A stretch of DNA of 64,000 bases, taken from Gemmatimonadota bacterium (GTDB lineage: Bacteria; Gemmatimonadota; Gemmatimonadetes; Gemmatimonadales; GWC2-71-9). The notes beneath the pieces were generated by a model, which did not search any database, had not been told where the DNA came from, and saw nothing but the letters and a program-made list of their open reading frames with translations. Positions within the stretch are counted from its first letter, which is position 1. Each line of letters starts with the position of its first letter. The stretch is taken from NCBI GenBank assembly GCA_009692185.1, contig SHZT01000003.1, positions 62,001 to 126,000 on the forward strand, given 5' to 3'. A program made the position numbers and the translations under genes. Below, in pieces: positions 1-7,071 of this stretch.

Positions 1-1
1 A

Positions 2-103
2 GAAGTCCGGCGCGGCTGGCCGTTCCTCCGGGACCGCCGGGTGGATGCGTATCAGGGGATCAACGCCCGGTTCCTCGAAGAATCCGCTCTCGATCGCCCG
101 TGA
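2..103 (+). CDS. aguB: N-carbamoylputrescine amidase, C-terminal end only
   Basis: Only the last 33 codons lie in the window; the stop TGA is at 101-103. The residues include WPFLRDRR followed by DAY and RFLE, which matches the usual C-terminus of nitrilase-superfamily N-carbamoylputrescine amidases. That enzyme turns N-carbamoylputrescine into putrescine. The stop overlaps the GTG start of the agmatine deiminase gene, the enzyme of the preceding step, so the two are probably translationally coupled. Nothing of the catalytic core is visible, so the call rests on the tail motif and the neighbour. Confidence 0.72.
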   Translation, partial: EVRRGWPFLRDRRVDAYQGINARFLEESALDRP

Positions 104-1254
104 CTCCCTCCAAGACACCGGCGGCAGAGGGCTACCGGATGCCCGCCGAGTGGGATCATCACGCCGCCACGTGGCTGGGCTGGCCCCACAACGCGGCGGA
201 CTGGCCCGGCAAGATCGCGGCGATCCACTGGGTATACGGGGAAATCATCCGCAAGCTCGCGCCCGAGCCGGTGCGTATCCTGGTGAATTCGGCGGCCCAT
301 GAAAAACAGGCGCGGGGCGTCCTGGAGCGCGTCGGTACCGACCCGAAGCAGGCGGAGTTCTACCGCATTCCTACGGACCGCGGCTGGACGCGCGACTCCG
401 GGCCCATCTTCGTCCGGAGTGGCGGCGAGACACCGCAGGTCGCCATAGCCGGGTTCCGGTTCAACGCCTGGGCCAAGTATCGCAACTGGAAGAAGGACGC
501 CCAGGTACCGGCCCGCGCGGCCCGTTCGCTCGGCCTGAAGGTCCTGCCGGCCGCGTTCGACGGCCGGGACGTCGTCCTCGAGGGCGGGAGTATCGACGTG
601 AATGGGCGCGGCGCCCTGCTCACCACCGAGGAATGCCTGCTGGACCCCAAGGTCCAGGTCCGGAACCCCGGGTTCACCCGCGAGGACTACGAGCGGGTGT
701 TCGCGGACGTGCTGGGCGCAACGAAGACCACGTGGCTGGGTCGCGGGATCGCGGGCGACGACACCCACGGCCACGTGGACGACGTATGCCGGTTCGTGAC
801 GTCGAACACCGTGGTGCTTTGCCAGGAAGAGAACTCCCGGGACGAGAACTACGGGCCGCTCCAGGAGAACCGCGAGCGGCTCGAGGGTGCCCGGCTGGAA
901 GACGGCTCGCGGTTCGAGGTGCTGACCCTGCCGATGCCCGCGCCGCTCCACTTCGAGGGCCGCCGGCTCCCCGCGAGCTACGCCAACTTCTACATCGGGA
1001 ACGACGCGGTGCTGGTCCCCACGTTCAACGACCCGAACGACCGGGAAGTACTCGGCGTGCTGAAGGAGGTGTTCTCCGGCCGGATGGTCGTCGGCATCCA
1101 CGCGGTGGATCTCGTCTGGGGGCTCGGCACCCTTCACTGCCTCACCCAGCAGGAGCCCGCGCGGAAGCGGAACTCGGGCGATGAACGCCGGCGGTCATGG
1201 CCGCCGGCCGCACGGCCGAGCGGGGTCTTCCGCGGCCACTATGTCGACCGTTGA
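100..1254 (+). CDS. aguA: agmatine deiminase (peptidylarginine deiminase-like)
   Basis: A 384-residue cytoplasmic enzyme that hydrolyses agmatine to N-carbamoylputrescine. It has family hallmarks in order: YRMPAEW near the N-terminus, GWTRDSGP, EGGSIDVNG, the GDDTHGHVDD segment (about residues 219-228) with the catalytic His, and LHCLTQQEP near the C-terminus with the nucleophile Cys347. Length is normal. The GTG at 100 is chosen because it overlaps the upstream amidase stop (GTGA); an in-frame ATG at 139 is the alternative. A usual glycine before the catalytic Cys is Leu here (GLGTLHC), a mild variation. Confidence 0.93.
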   Translation: MTPSKTPAAEGYRMPAEWDHHAATWLGWPHNAADWPGKIAAIHWVYGEIIRKLAPEPVRILVNSAAHEKQARGVLERVGTDPKQAEFYRIPTDRGWTRDSGPIFVRSGGETPQVAIAGFRFNAWAKYRNWKKDAQVPARAARSLGLKVLPAAFDGRDVVLEGGSIDVNGRGALLTTEECLLDPKVQVRNPGFTREDYERVFADVLGATKTTWLGRGIAGDDTHGHVDDVCRFVTSNTVVLCQEENSRDENYGPLQENRERLEGARLEDGSRFEVLTLPMPAPLHFEGRRLPASYANFYIGNDAVLVPTFNDPNDREVLGVLKEVFSGRMVVGIHAVDLVWGLGTLHCLTQQEPARKRNSGDERRRSWPPAARPSGVFRGHYVDR

Positions 1255-1774
1255 GGAGCAGGTCGTCCTGGTGGATGAGGGCGACCGTGAGATCGGAACC
1301 AGCGGGAAGCTCGAGGCGCATCGGGCGGGCCGGCTCCATCGCGCATTTTCCGTGTTCGTGTTCGACATGCGCGGCAACCTGCTGCTCCAGCGGCGTGCGG
1401 ATGGCAAGTACCATTCGGCCGGCCTCTGGTCCAACACCTGTTGCGGGCATCCGCGGCCGGGCGAGGACACGCTGGCCGCGGCCCACCGGCGGCTGGCGGA
1501 AGAAATGGGATTCGACTGCCCCCTGACCCACCGGTTCGCGTTCACCTACCGGGCGGACCTGGACCAAGGCCTGGTGGAACATGAACTGGATCACGTATTC
1601 GACGGACGGTACGCCGACCCGCCCGAGCCGGACCCCGCCGAGGTCGACGAGTGGCGCCGGGCGCCGGTGCCTGCCCTGCTCAAGGACCTCGAACTCAATC
1701 CCCAGCGGTACTCCGCCTGGCTCAAGGGGGCCTTGCACGGCCTTCGCGAGCGGAACGCGCTCCCGGCTGCATGA
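1241..1774 (+). CDS. idi: isopentenyl-diphosphate delta-isomerase, type 1
   Basis: A 177-residue NUDIX-fold enzyme that interconverts IPP and DMAPP for isoprenoid synthesis. It shows NTCCGHP with the catalytic Cys67, the RRLAEEMGF metal-binding segment, and the YRADLDQGLVEHELDHVF block containing the catalytic Glu region. The ATG at 1241 gives the usual family N-terminus and overlaps the aguA stop by 14 bases; a longer in-frame reading from 1181 would add a non-conserved Arg-rich leader. Its end overlaps the next start (ATGA at 1771), so it sits inside the same operon although its pathway is unrelated to agmatine. Confidence 0.95.
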   Translation: MSTVEEQVVLVDEGDREIGTSGKLEAHRAGRLHRAFSVFVFDMRGNLLLQRRADGKYHSAGLWSNTCCGHPRPGEDTLAAAHRRLAEEMGFDCPLTHRFAFTYRADLDQGLVEHELDHVFDGRYADPPEPDPAEVDEWRRAPVPALLKDLELNPQRYSAWLKGALHGLRERNALPAA

Positions 1775-2679
1775 CCCGCCCCGCCTTGCCGGTCGTGTGG
1801 CACGAGGCGTACGAGGTGGACATCGGCGCGCACGTGTTCCCCACCCGCAAGTATCGGCTGGTACGCAACCGGCTCATCGGCGAGGGCACGATCACCGAAG
1901 CGGACATCGGCCGGCCCGAGCCGGCAACCTGGGACGCGGTCGCCCTGGTTCACACGCCGGAGTTCATCGAGAAGATCCGCTCGGGCAAGTTTTCCGAGTA
2001 TGACGTGGCCCGGCTCGAGGTGCCCTTCTCCGAAAAACTCCGCACCGCGGCCCTGCTCACCGTCGCCGGCTCGATCCTCACCGCCCGACGCGCGCTGGAT
2101 GCCGGAATCGCGGTGCACATTGGAGGCGGGTTTCACCACGCGTTCGCGGACCACGGCGAGGGATTCTGCCTGCTGAACGACGTCGCCATAGCCATCTGTG
2201 TCCTGCTCCAGGAGAAACGCATCGAGCGAGCCGCGGTGGTGGATTGCGACGTCCACCACGGGAATGGCACCGCGGAGGTGTTCGCGCACGATCCCCGGCT
2301 GTTCACCTTCTCGATTCACCAGGAACGCAATTACCCGTTCCTCAAGCCGCCGAGCACCGTGGACGTCGGGCTCGAGGACCGTTCCGGCGACAGCCCGTAC
2401 CTCTGGGCCATGGACGAGCACCTCCCGGCCATTGTCGCGCACCGGCCCCAGATCGTGTTTTATCTGGCGGGCGCGGATGCCTACGAGTGGGATCAACTGG
2501 GTGGGCTCAAAGTCACCATGGACGGCCTGCGCGAGCGGGACGAGATGGTGTTCAAGGCCTTTCGAAAGGCGAAGGTTCCGGTCGCGGTCGTGCTGGCGGG
2601 CGGGTACGCGCTGGACGGCGAGGACACGGTCGAGATCCACTGTAACACGGCGCGGGCCGCGCGGGCTGCTCTCGCCTGA
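1771..2679 (+). CDS. histone deacetylase-fold zinc amidohydrolase
   Basis: A 302-residue member of the arginase/deacetylase superfamily, most like the class IV/AcuC-type bacterial proteins. GGGFHHAF (118-125) carries the tandem active-site histidines, DCDVHHGNG (158-166) supplies zinc ligands Asp and His, and the YLAGADAYEWDQLGG segment follows. It hydrolyses an acetyl-amine bond; bacterial members act on acetylpolyamines, acetyl-CoA synthetase or unknown substrates. Its ATGA overlap with idi and position two genes after agmatine deiminase make an acetylpolyamine a reasonable substrate guess, but this is inference from context only. Confidence 0.85.
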   Translation: MTRPALPVVWHEAYEVDIGAHVFPTRKYRLVRNRLIGEGTITEADIGRPEPATWDAVALVHTPEFIEKIRSGKFSEYDVARLEVPFSEKLRTAALLTVAGSILTARRALDAGIAVHIGGGFHHAFADHGEGFCLLNDVAIAICVLLQEKRIERAAVVDCDVHHGNGTAEVFAHDPRLFTFSIHQERNYPFLKPPSTVDVGLEDRSGDSPYLWAMDEHLPAIVAHRPQIVFYLAGADAYEWDQLGGLKVTMDGLRERDEMVFKAFRKAKVPVAVVLAGGYALDGEDTVEIHCNTARAARAALA

Positions 2680-2739
2680 GGACGCTTGCGAACGGCGGGC
2701 CCGCCCGGCACCCTTGCCCCACGGCCCGCGAGAGGAACG

Positions 2740-3690
2740 ATGGCTGAAACAACGAAACGCCCACGCAAGAAAAAGGGACCCGCCGAACCGCGGGGACTCG
2801 ACGCCGCGAAACTGGCCGCGGGCTCGCCCCCGGCCGCGGTCGAGACCCTCTCGCGGCAGATCGGGGACGACGGCGGCGCGGTGCTCGGTGTATACCGGGA
2901 CCCGCTGGGCGGGCACTGGCAATTGTTCGCCGCCCTGCCGCTCGCGAAGGTGGAGCCGACGCCATACCAGCGCGACTTGTCGGAGAGCCACGTGAAGCGG
3001 CTCTCCAGCGCGATCGACCGGCTGGGCCGTTTCCTGGACCCGGTGATCACGGTTCGCACCGAGGATGGGAAATACTGGACGCCCAACGGTCATCACCGGG
3101 TCGCGGCCCTGCGGGAGTTGGGCGCGAAGGCGGTCGTTGCGCTGGTAGTGGCGGAGCCCGAGGTGGCGCACCGGATTCTCTTGTTGAATACCGAGAAGGC
3201 ACACAACCTCAGGGAGCGGTCATTGGAAGTGATCCGCCTGGCGCAGGGCCTGGCGGAACTGGACGACCGGCCGGAGAAGGCCTACGAGGCCGAGTTCGAG
3301 GAGCCGGCACTCCTCACGCTGGGATTGTGTTACCAGGAGAACGGCCGGTTCGCCGGCGCGTCGTTCCACTCGGTGCTCAAGAAGATTGACGGGTTCTCGA
3401 GCCACAAGCTCACGAAGGCCCTGGAGGCGCGCCGCGAGCGCGCGAAGAAGCTCATGGAACTGAGCGAGGCAGTGGACGGCGCAATCGCCCAGCTCAAGGA
3501 GCGGGGGTTCCAGAGCCCCTACCTCCGGGCATTCGTGGTGGCGCGCATCAACCCGCTCCGCTTCAAGCGGGGCGCGACGGCCGACTTCGACGAGACGATC
3601 GACAAGATGACCGAGTCGGCGCGGAAGTTTGATTCCGGCAAGGTCAAGGCGGACCAGCTGGCGCAGGCCGGCGGCCCGGTGGACGAGTAG
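2740..3690 (+). CDS. ParB N-terminal-domain protein, non-partition type
   Basis: A 316-residue soluble protein. A basic N-terminal stretch (TTKRPRKKKG) is followed by a ParB/sulfiredoxin-type domain: PYQRDLSESHVKRLSSAI, the loop NGHHRVAALRELG (116-128) in place of canonical GERRWRA, then a helical region like the ParB middle domain. No parA or parS-like site is adjacent. ATG at 2740 is preferred because a GAGAGGAAC Shine-Dalgarno lies just upstream; the frame extends to 2686 without support. The His-His loop suggests a modified nucleotide site. Its job is unknown; a DNA-binding or NTP-binding regulator is plausible. Confidence 0.7.
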   Translation: MAETTKRPRKKKGPAEPRGLDAAKLAAGSPPAAVETLSRQIGDDGGAVLGVYRDPLGGHWQLFAALPLAKVEPTPYQRDLSESHVKRLSSAIDRLGRFLDPVITVRTEDGKYWTPNGHHRVAALRELGAKAVVALVVAEPEVAHRILLLNTEKAHNLRERSLEVIRLAQGLAELDDRPEKAYEAEFEEPALLTLGLCYQENGRFAGASFHSVLKKIDGFSSHKLTKALEARRERAKKLMELSEAVDGAIAQLKERGFQSPYLRAFVVARINPLRFKRGATADFDETIDKMTESARKFDSGKVKADQLAQAGGPVDE

Positions 3691-3695
3691 GCGCG

Positions 3696-4304
3696 ATGGC
3701 CAAGTTCAAGGAACGCCGGTCCAGCCCGAAGGTCGGCCGAGTGTCCGGGGCGGTGGGGAAGCCGACGGTGGCCGGGAAGGCCGCGGCCAAAACCATGCTG
3801 CGGGACGCGGCCGGGTTTCACACCATGGAGGTGGTTCGCGAGTTCATCCAGTACGATCTGGACGGCGGGGCGCAGACGGAGTGGAACGAGCGGTTCGTGA
3901 TGCCGCTCTGCATGGCCGTGATGTCGGTGGACAATCTCAAGAAGTTGCCGAACGAGGGCGTGCGGAACCGCGCGCTGGCCATCATCGGGGAGACGCTGGG
4001 CAAGCTGACGCGCCGGGCGGACCGCATGGCGCGCTCAGGCAACGACTACGTCGTCCTCCTTCGCCGCACGCTGGCCAAGCGCGTCAGCGACTCCTACGGG
4101 CCACACATGCGGAAGGCCGTCGTCGACGCCTGCGCCGAGGCGGGCATGGAAGTGGTTCTCTCGATCGGCATCGCCAGCGTGACCGAACACATGATCAAGA
4201 ACGGGGACGACATGATCAAGAAGGCATTCGCCGCGCTCGACCACGCCAGAAAGCAGGGGCCGGGAAGCCTCGCGATCTACGACTTTCGCATCATGCCCTA
4301 CTAG
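3696..4304 (+). CDS. degenerate GGDEF-domain protein
   Basis: A 202-residue protein. The second half follows the diguanylate-cyclase fold: IIGETLGKLTRRADRMAR, then SGNDYVVLL where RxGGDEFxxLL would be (G115, N116, D117, Y118), then LSIGIA and a terminal AxxALDHARKQG segment like the last GGDEF helix. The signature is GNDYV, so the two-metal and GTP site is lost and cyclase activity is unlikely; a c-di-GMP/GTP sensing or structural role is inferred. It starts 5 bases after the ParB-like gene stops, so the two are probably co-expressed. Confidence 0.6.
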   Translation: MAKFKERRSSPKVGRVSGAVGKPTVAGKAAAKTMLRDAAGFHTMEVVREFIQYDLDGGAQTEWNERFVMPLCMAVMSVDNLKKLPNEGVRNRALAIIGETLGKLTRRADRMARSGNDYVVLLRRTLAKRVSDSYGPHMRKAVVDACAEAGMEVVLSIGIASVTEHMIKNGDDMIKKAFAALDHARKQGPGSLAIYDFRIMPY

Positions 4305-4314
4305 GAGATACCAC

Positions 4315-4932
4315 ATGCGCCTGCCGTACCTGATGGCTTTGACGGTCTTCATCCCCGTGCTCGCGTCGGCACAGGAAGCCTCGCACACGGCGCCCGCGGG
4401 CTGGCGGTGGCGCATGGACGACGGCCCGGAGTCGGCGGTCGAGGTCTGGCAGGCGGATTCGGTCTGGCATTCGAACACGCAGAACGCGGGGTTCTGGTGG
4501 GATCCGGCCTGGGTAGGGAAAGGCCGGTTCGCCGCTGAGGTCGAGTATCTCATTTACCCCGAGTCCGCCGGGTCGGAGTTCGGCTTGATCATCGGCGGCG
4601 TGAAAATGGACGAGCAGAACTCATCCTACATCAAGTTCGTCGTCCGGAGCGACGGGCACTACCTCGTGGCGCTCCGGGACGGCAAGCTGTTTCACGAAAT
4701 CGCGCCGTGGAAGCACACCTACCGCGTTGAAACGCCAAGCGGCTCGGGGCCGGCGAAGAACGTCGTCCGGATCCAGGCGCACCAGAGCGTGATCGCGTTC
4801 TATCTGAACGGGTACCGGGTGTTCTTCATTGACCGTTCCATGGTGAAGGCCCCGGGCCAAGTGGCGCTCCGCATGGGCGGCGGGATCGTGGCCGACATAT
4901 CCAAGTTCAAGATCGAGCCGCTGGACAACTGA
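4315..4932 (+). CDS. secreted concanavalin-like/DUF1080-type protein
   Basis: A 205-residue protein with a signal peptide (MRLPYLMALTVFIPVLASAQ, cleavage after ASA). The mature part is rich in beta-strand patterns (AEVEYLIYP, FGLIIGGV, YIKFVVRSDGHYLVAL, FYLNGYRVFFID, QVALRMGGGIVADISKFKIEP), typical of the jelly-roll domain in DUF1080/3-keto-disaccharide hydrolase-like proteins. It is therefore likely periplasmic or surface-bound and may bind a carbohydrate, but no catalytic residues can be assigned. It follows the GGDEF-like gene by 10 bases with a GGAG Shine-Dalgarno. Confidence 0.6.
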   Translation: MRLPYLMALTVFIPVLASAQEASHTAPAGWRWRMDDGPESAVEVWQADSVWHSNTQNAGFWWDPAWVGKGRFAAEVEYLIYPESAGSEFGLIIGGVKMDEQNSSYIKFVVRSDGHYLVALRDGKLFHEIAPWKHTYRVETPSGSGPAKNVVRIQAHQSVIAFYLNGYRVFFIDRSMVKAPGQVALRMGGGIVADISKFKIEPLDN

Positions 4933-4959
4933 GTCCTGGGGCCTTTTTTTGGGGGATCC

Positions 4960-5790
4960 ATGAGCGCACGCGGGCATTTTGTCTGGCACGAACTCCTGAC
5001 GACCGATATCAAGGCGGCCGCCGGTTTTTACGGAAAAGTGGGCGGCTGGACGACCCAGGAGTGGAAAGAGAACAAGGGCTACCTGTTGTTCATGACCGGG
5101 AAGGCGGTCATGGCTGGCCTCAAGCGCGAAGAGCCCCGGCGGTGGCTCCCCTATATCGTGACCGACGATGTGGAAGTCGCCCTGTGGGAGGCCCAACGCC
5201 TGGGCGGCAAAGTGATCAAGAACACGGACACCATGCCGACCGTTGGCAAGTTTGCCGTGCTGCAAGATCCGTTCGGTGCCGTATTTGCCGTCCTGCAACC
5301 GGCTTACGAGCCCAAGCCCACGTACCCGGTGTCGGTCGGCGACTTCTCGTGGCATGAACTGCTCACCGCCGACGTCGACGTAGCGCTCCGGTTCTACTCG
5401 GCCCTGTTTGGCTGGCAGAAGACCTCGGCGATGGACATGGGGGCCGGCGCGGGGCTCTACCAGATGTTCGGGTGGAAGGGCCGTGAGCTGGGCGGGGTCT
5501 ACAAGAAGGCAAAGCAGGACCCAGGGCCAAACCGCTGGGTCTGTTACATCAAGGTGCGCGACGCGGAGACCGCCGCGGAGGCGGCGACCAAGGCCGGCGG
5601 GAAGATCCAGATGGACCCCATGAAGGTCGCGGGCGGCACCTGGATAGCGACGGGGTTGGATCCGCAGGGTGCGGAGTTCTCGGTCCACTCCGACAAGAAA
5701 GCCAAGGCAAAACCGGCCGCGAAGAAGAAAGCCGCGAAGAAACCGGCGAAGAAGAAAACGAAGTCATCGAAAGGAAAGAAGCGAAAATGA
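4960..5790 (+). CDS. two-domain VOC (glyoxalase-fold) protein with lysine-rich tail
   Basis: A 276-residue protein with two tandem vicinal-oxygen-chelate domains (about 1-118 and 122-247). Both begin FxWHELLT with xD and FYxxxxGW motifs, as in the CFP30B-like VOC family. The exact reaction is unknown; relatives include glyoxalases and dioxygenases. Residues 248-276 form an Ala/Lys-rich tail (KAKPAAKKKAAKKPAKKK-type) resembling histone H1 C-termini, which suggests nucleic-acid or polyanion binding. The ATG at 4960 follows a GGGGGA Shine-Dalgarno. The stop overlaps the next ORF by ATGA. Confidence 0.87.
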   Translation: MSARGHFVWHELLTTDIKAAAGFYGKVGGWTTQEWKENKGYLLFMTGKAVMAGLKREEPRRWLPYIVTDDVEVALWEAQRLGGKVIKNTDTMPTVGKFAVLQDPFGAVFAVLQPAYEPKPTYPVSVGDFSWHELLTADVDVALRFYSALFGWQKTSAMDMGAGAGLYQMFGWKGRELGGVYKKAKQDPGPNRWVCYIKVRDAETAAEAATKAGGKIQMDPMKVAGGTWIATGLDPQGAEFSVHSDKKAKAKPAAKKKAAKKPAKKKTKSSKGKKRK

Positions 5791-6122
5791 GTCCCCAGGG
5801 GTTCGGGTTCGAATCGCGCAACGGCGATCGGCGCGAGCAACGAGAGCGGCGCGCGCGGGACCGGCGAGGCGTCCGGGAACGCCGCCTGGGCGACCGCCGC
5901 CGCCGGCCCAAGCTGGCCGCGGTCGAGCGGCGCCTGTCGGGGGACCGCCGCGCACTGGCACGCCGGGCGCGCAACCTGAGAAGAAACTTCCGCCGCCAAA
6001 AGAACGACCGCCGGAGCAACGAGTCCCGCCGCGCCTCCGGGCTTCGCATTACCCAGGACGGATTCCGCTCCCGGCCATCCACGTTCGGGGTACAGGGCCA
6101 CTCGCCCCCGTCACCCAACTGA
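5787..6122 (+). CDS. Arg-rich hypothetical protein coupled to the VOC gene
   Basis: A 111-residue reading frame starting in the ATGA overlap with the VOC gene and ending 10 bases before a strong terminator. Residues 10-80 are extraordinarily rich in Arg with repeated ERR and DRR units, many spaced by about seven residues (DRREQRERRARDRR, ERRLGDRRRR). No fold is recognised; it may bind nucleic acid. The overlap and terminator position support real expression, but Arg-rich composition is also what GC-rich non-coding frames produce, so conservation is needed to confirm it. Confidence 0.45.
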   Translation: MSPQGFGFESRNGDRREQRERRARDRRGVRERRLGDRRRRPKLAAVERRLSGDRRALARRARNLRRNFRRQKNDRRSNESRRASGLRITQDGFRSRPSTFGVQGHSPPSPN

Positions 6123-6132
6123 GCCCTGAACG

Positions 6133-6172
6133 ACGAACCGCCCGCCGAGACCCGGCGGGCGGTTCGTGTTTT
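6133..6172 (+). terminator. rho-independent terminator
   Basis: A perfect 15-bp stem (6133-6147 paired with 6153-6167) with a five-base AGACC loop, followed by GTTTT. It ends the + transcription unit that includes the VOC and Arg-rich genes and separates it from the convergent LTxxQ gene. Confidence 0.9.
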
Positions 6173-6188
6173 CATGCTCGTCGTTCGT

Positions 6189-6836
6189 TCAGATCCGGCG
6201 AGACCCCCGCCGCATCCGCAGTCCCTGCGGAGGATCACCGGGCTGGCCTCCCATTCCAGGACCACCCATACCGGGCCCGCCCATCCTGGGGCGCATCCCG
6301 CGACCAGGCCCCATGCCGCGTCCACCGCCATCGGCCCAACCCTGCACGCGGCCACGCTGCTCGGGCGTGAGCACCGCCTTGGCCTGGACCGAGGTAACCA
6401 GCGTGTTGAGCTGGGCACCCTGCTCAACCTGCATGAGCGCCTGCGCGTGGGTGCGCACCTGCGCGACGTCGGGCGCGGTCTGTTGCAGGAGCTTCTGAAG
6501 CTCTTCGCGATGCGGCTTGGCGTCGGTCTGCGCCTTCTCGCGCGCGGCCTTGAGATCGTTCTCGAGACCGGACAACCGGGTGACCTGGTCGGGCGTGAGG
6601 TTCAGGACATCGCGCCGCTCGAGAAGAAGTGACGGGTTGAACACGCCGACTGCGAAGCCGGCACCGCCGGGGCCACCCATTCCCGGAGGGCCCTGCATGC
6701 GGGGCTGGCCTTCAGCCGGGGGCTGAGGCGCGCCGGGCGGCGCCTGGCGCGGGGCGGGCTGTTGAGCATGGGCAGAGACGACGCCGGTCGCCACGAAGGC
6801 GAGGGCGAGCATCGTGCCCGTGGAAAGTTTCTTCAT
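6189..6836 (-). CDS. periplasmic Spy/CpxP-like LTxxQ-motif protein
   Basis: A 215-residue secreted protein. The signal peptide (MKKLSTGTMLALAFVATGVVSAHAQ) is followed by a Pro/Gly-rich linker, then two LTPxQ motifs (LNLTPDQVTRLSGLENDL and AVLTPEQRGRVQGW) flanking a helical region, the pattern of Spy/CpxP-type envelope-stress chaperones and metal-resistance proteins. The C-terminus is a Gly-Met-Pro-Arg-rich tail (GGPGMGGPGMGG). ATG at 6836 is chosen because GGAGA lies 8 bases upstream; a start nine bases further out is possible. It is monocistronic and convergent with the Arg-rich gene across a terminator. Confidence 0.8.
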   Translation of the reverse strand: MKKLSTGTMLALAFVATGVVSAHAQQPAPRQAPPGAPQPPAEGQPRMQGPPGMGGPGGAGFAVGVFNPSLLLERRDVLNLTPDQVTRLSGLENDLKAAREKAQTDAKPHREELQKLLQQTAPDVAQVRTHAQALMQVEQGAQLNTLVTSVQAKAVLTPEQRGRVQGWADGGGRGMGPGRGMRPRMGGPGMGGPGMGGQPGDPPQGLRMRRGSRRI

Positions 6837-7034
6837 AGTTGCATTCTCCATTGCAAGACTCGTTGTGGTCGGCGCGGCGTCGAGCCGTGCGTCCCTGCTC
6901 AGGAATACGAGGGGCGCCACCGGAATGTTAGCGCGGGCCCTGGACTTCGCGATTGCCGCGCGATGCGCGAGACTCCTCAAGGGTCGCAGTCCGCAAAGCA
7001 AAAGGGCGGTCCGAAGGCACGCCCGGTATTTTGC

Positions 7035-7063
7035 TTGACCCCATGGGGCCCGGCCCGCACTAT
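7035..7063 (+). promoter_or_regulatory. putative promoter of the fdhD-like gene
   Basis: TTGACC (7035-7040), a 17-bp spacer and CACTAT (7058-7063), ending 8 bases before the ATG at 7072, which would give a leaderless or nearly leaderless transcript. The same TTGACC hexamer occurs in front of chrB and the 19943 gene. The rest of the 235-base gap 6837-7071 holds no gene that I can support. Confidence 0.45.
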
Positions 7064-7071
7064 CCGCACCT

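Noticed and set aside
52-1137. Long antisense frame over agmatine deiminase
   Set aside because: A 361-codon minus-strand frame with no motifs; the + strand has all catalytic residues. GC-rich codon usage opens such shadows.
1591-3204. 537-codon minus frame across idi, the deacetylase and the ParB-like gene
   Set aside because: It covers three well-supported + genes and has no recognisable domain.
2740-3690. Chromosome partition locus (parB)
   Set aside because: No parA, no parS-like palindromes, and the ParB signature loop is altered; not a partition system on this evidence.
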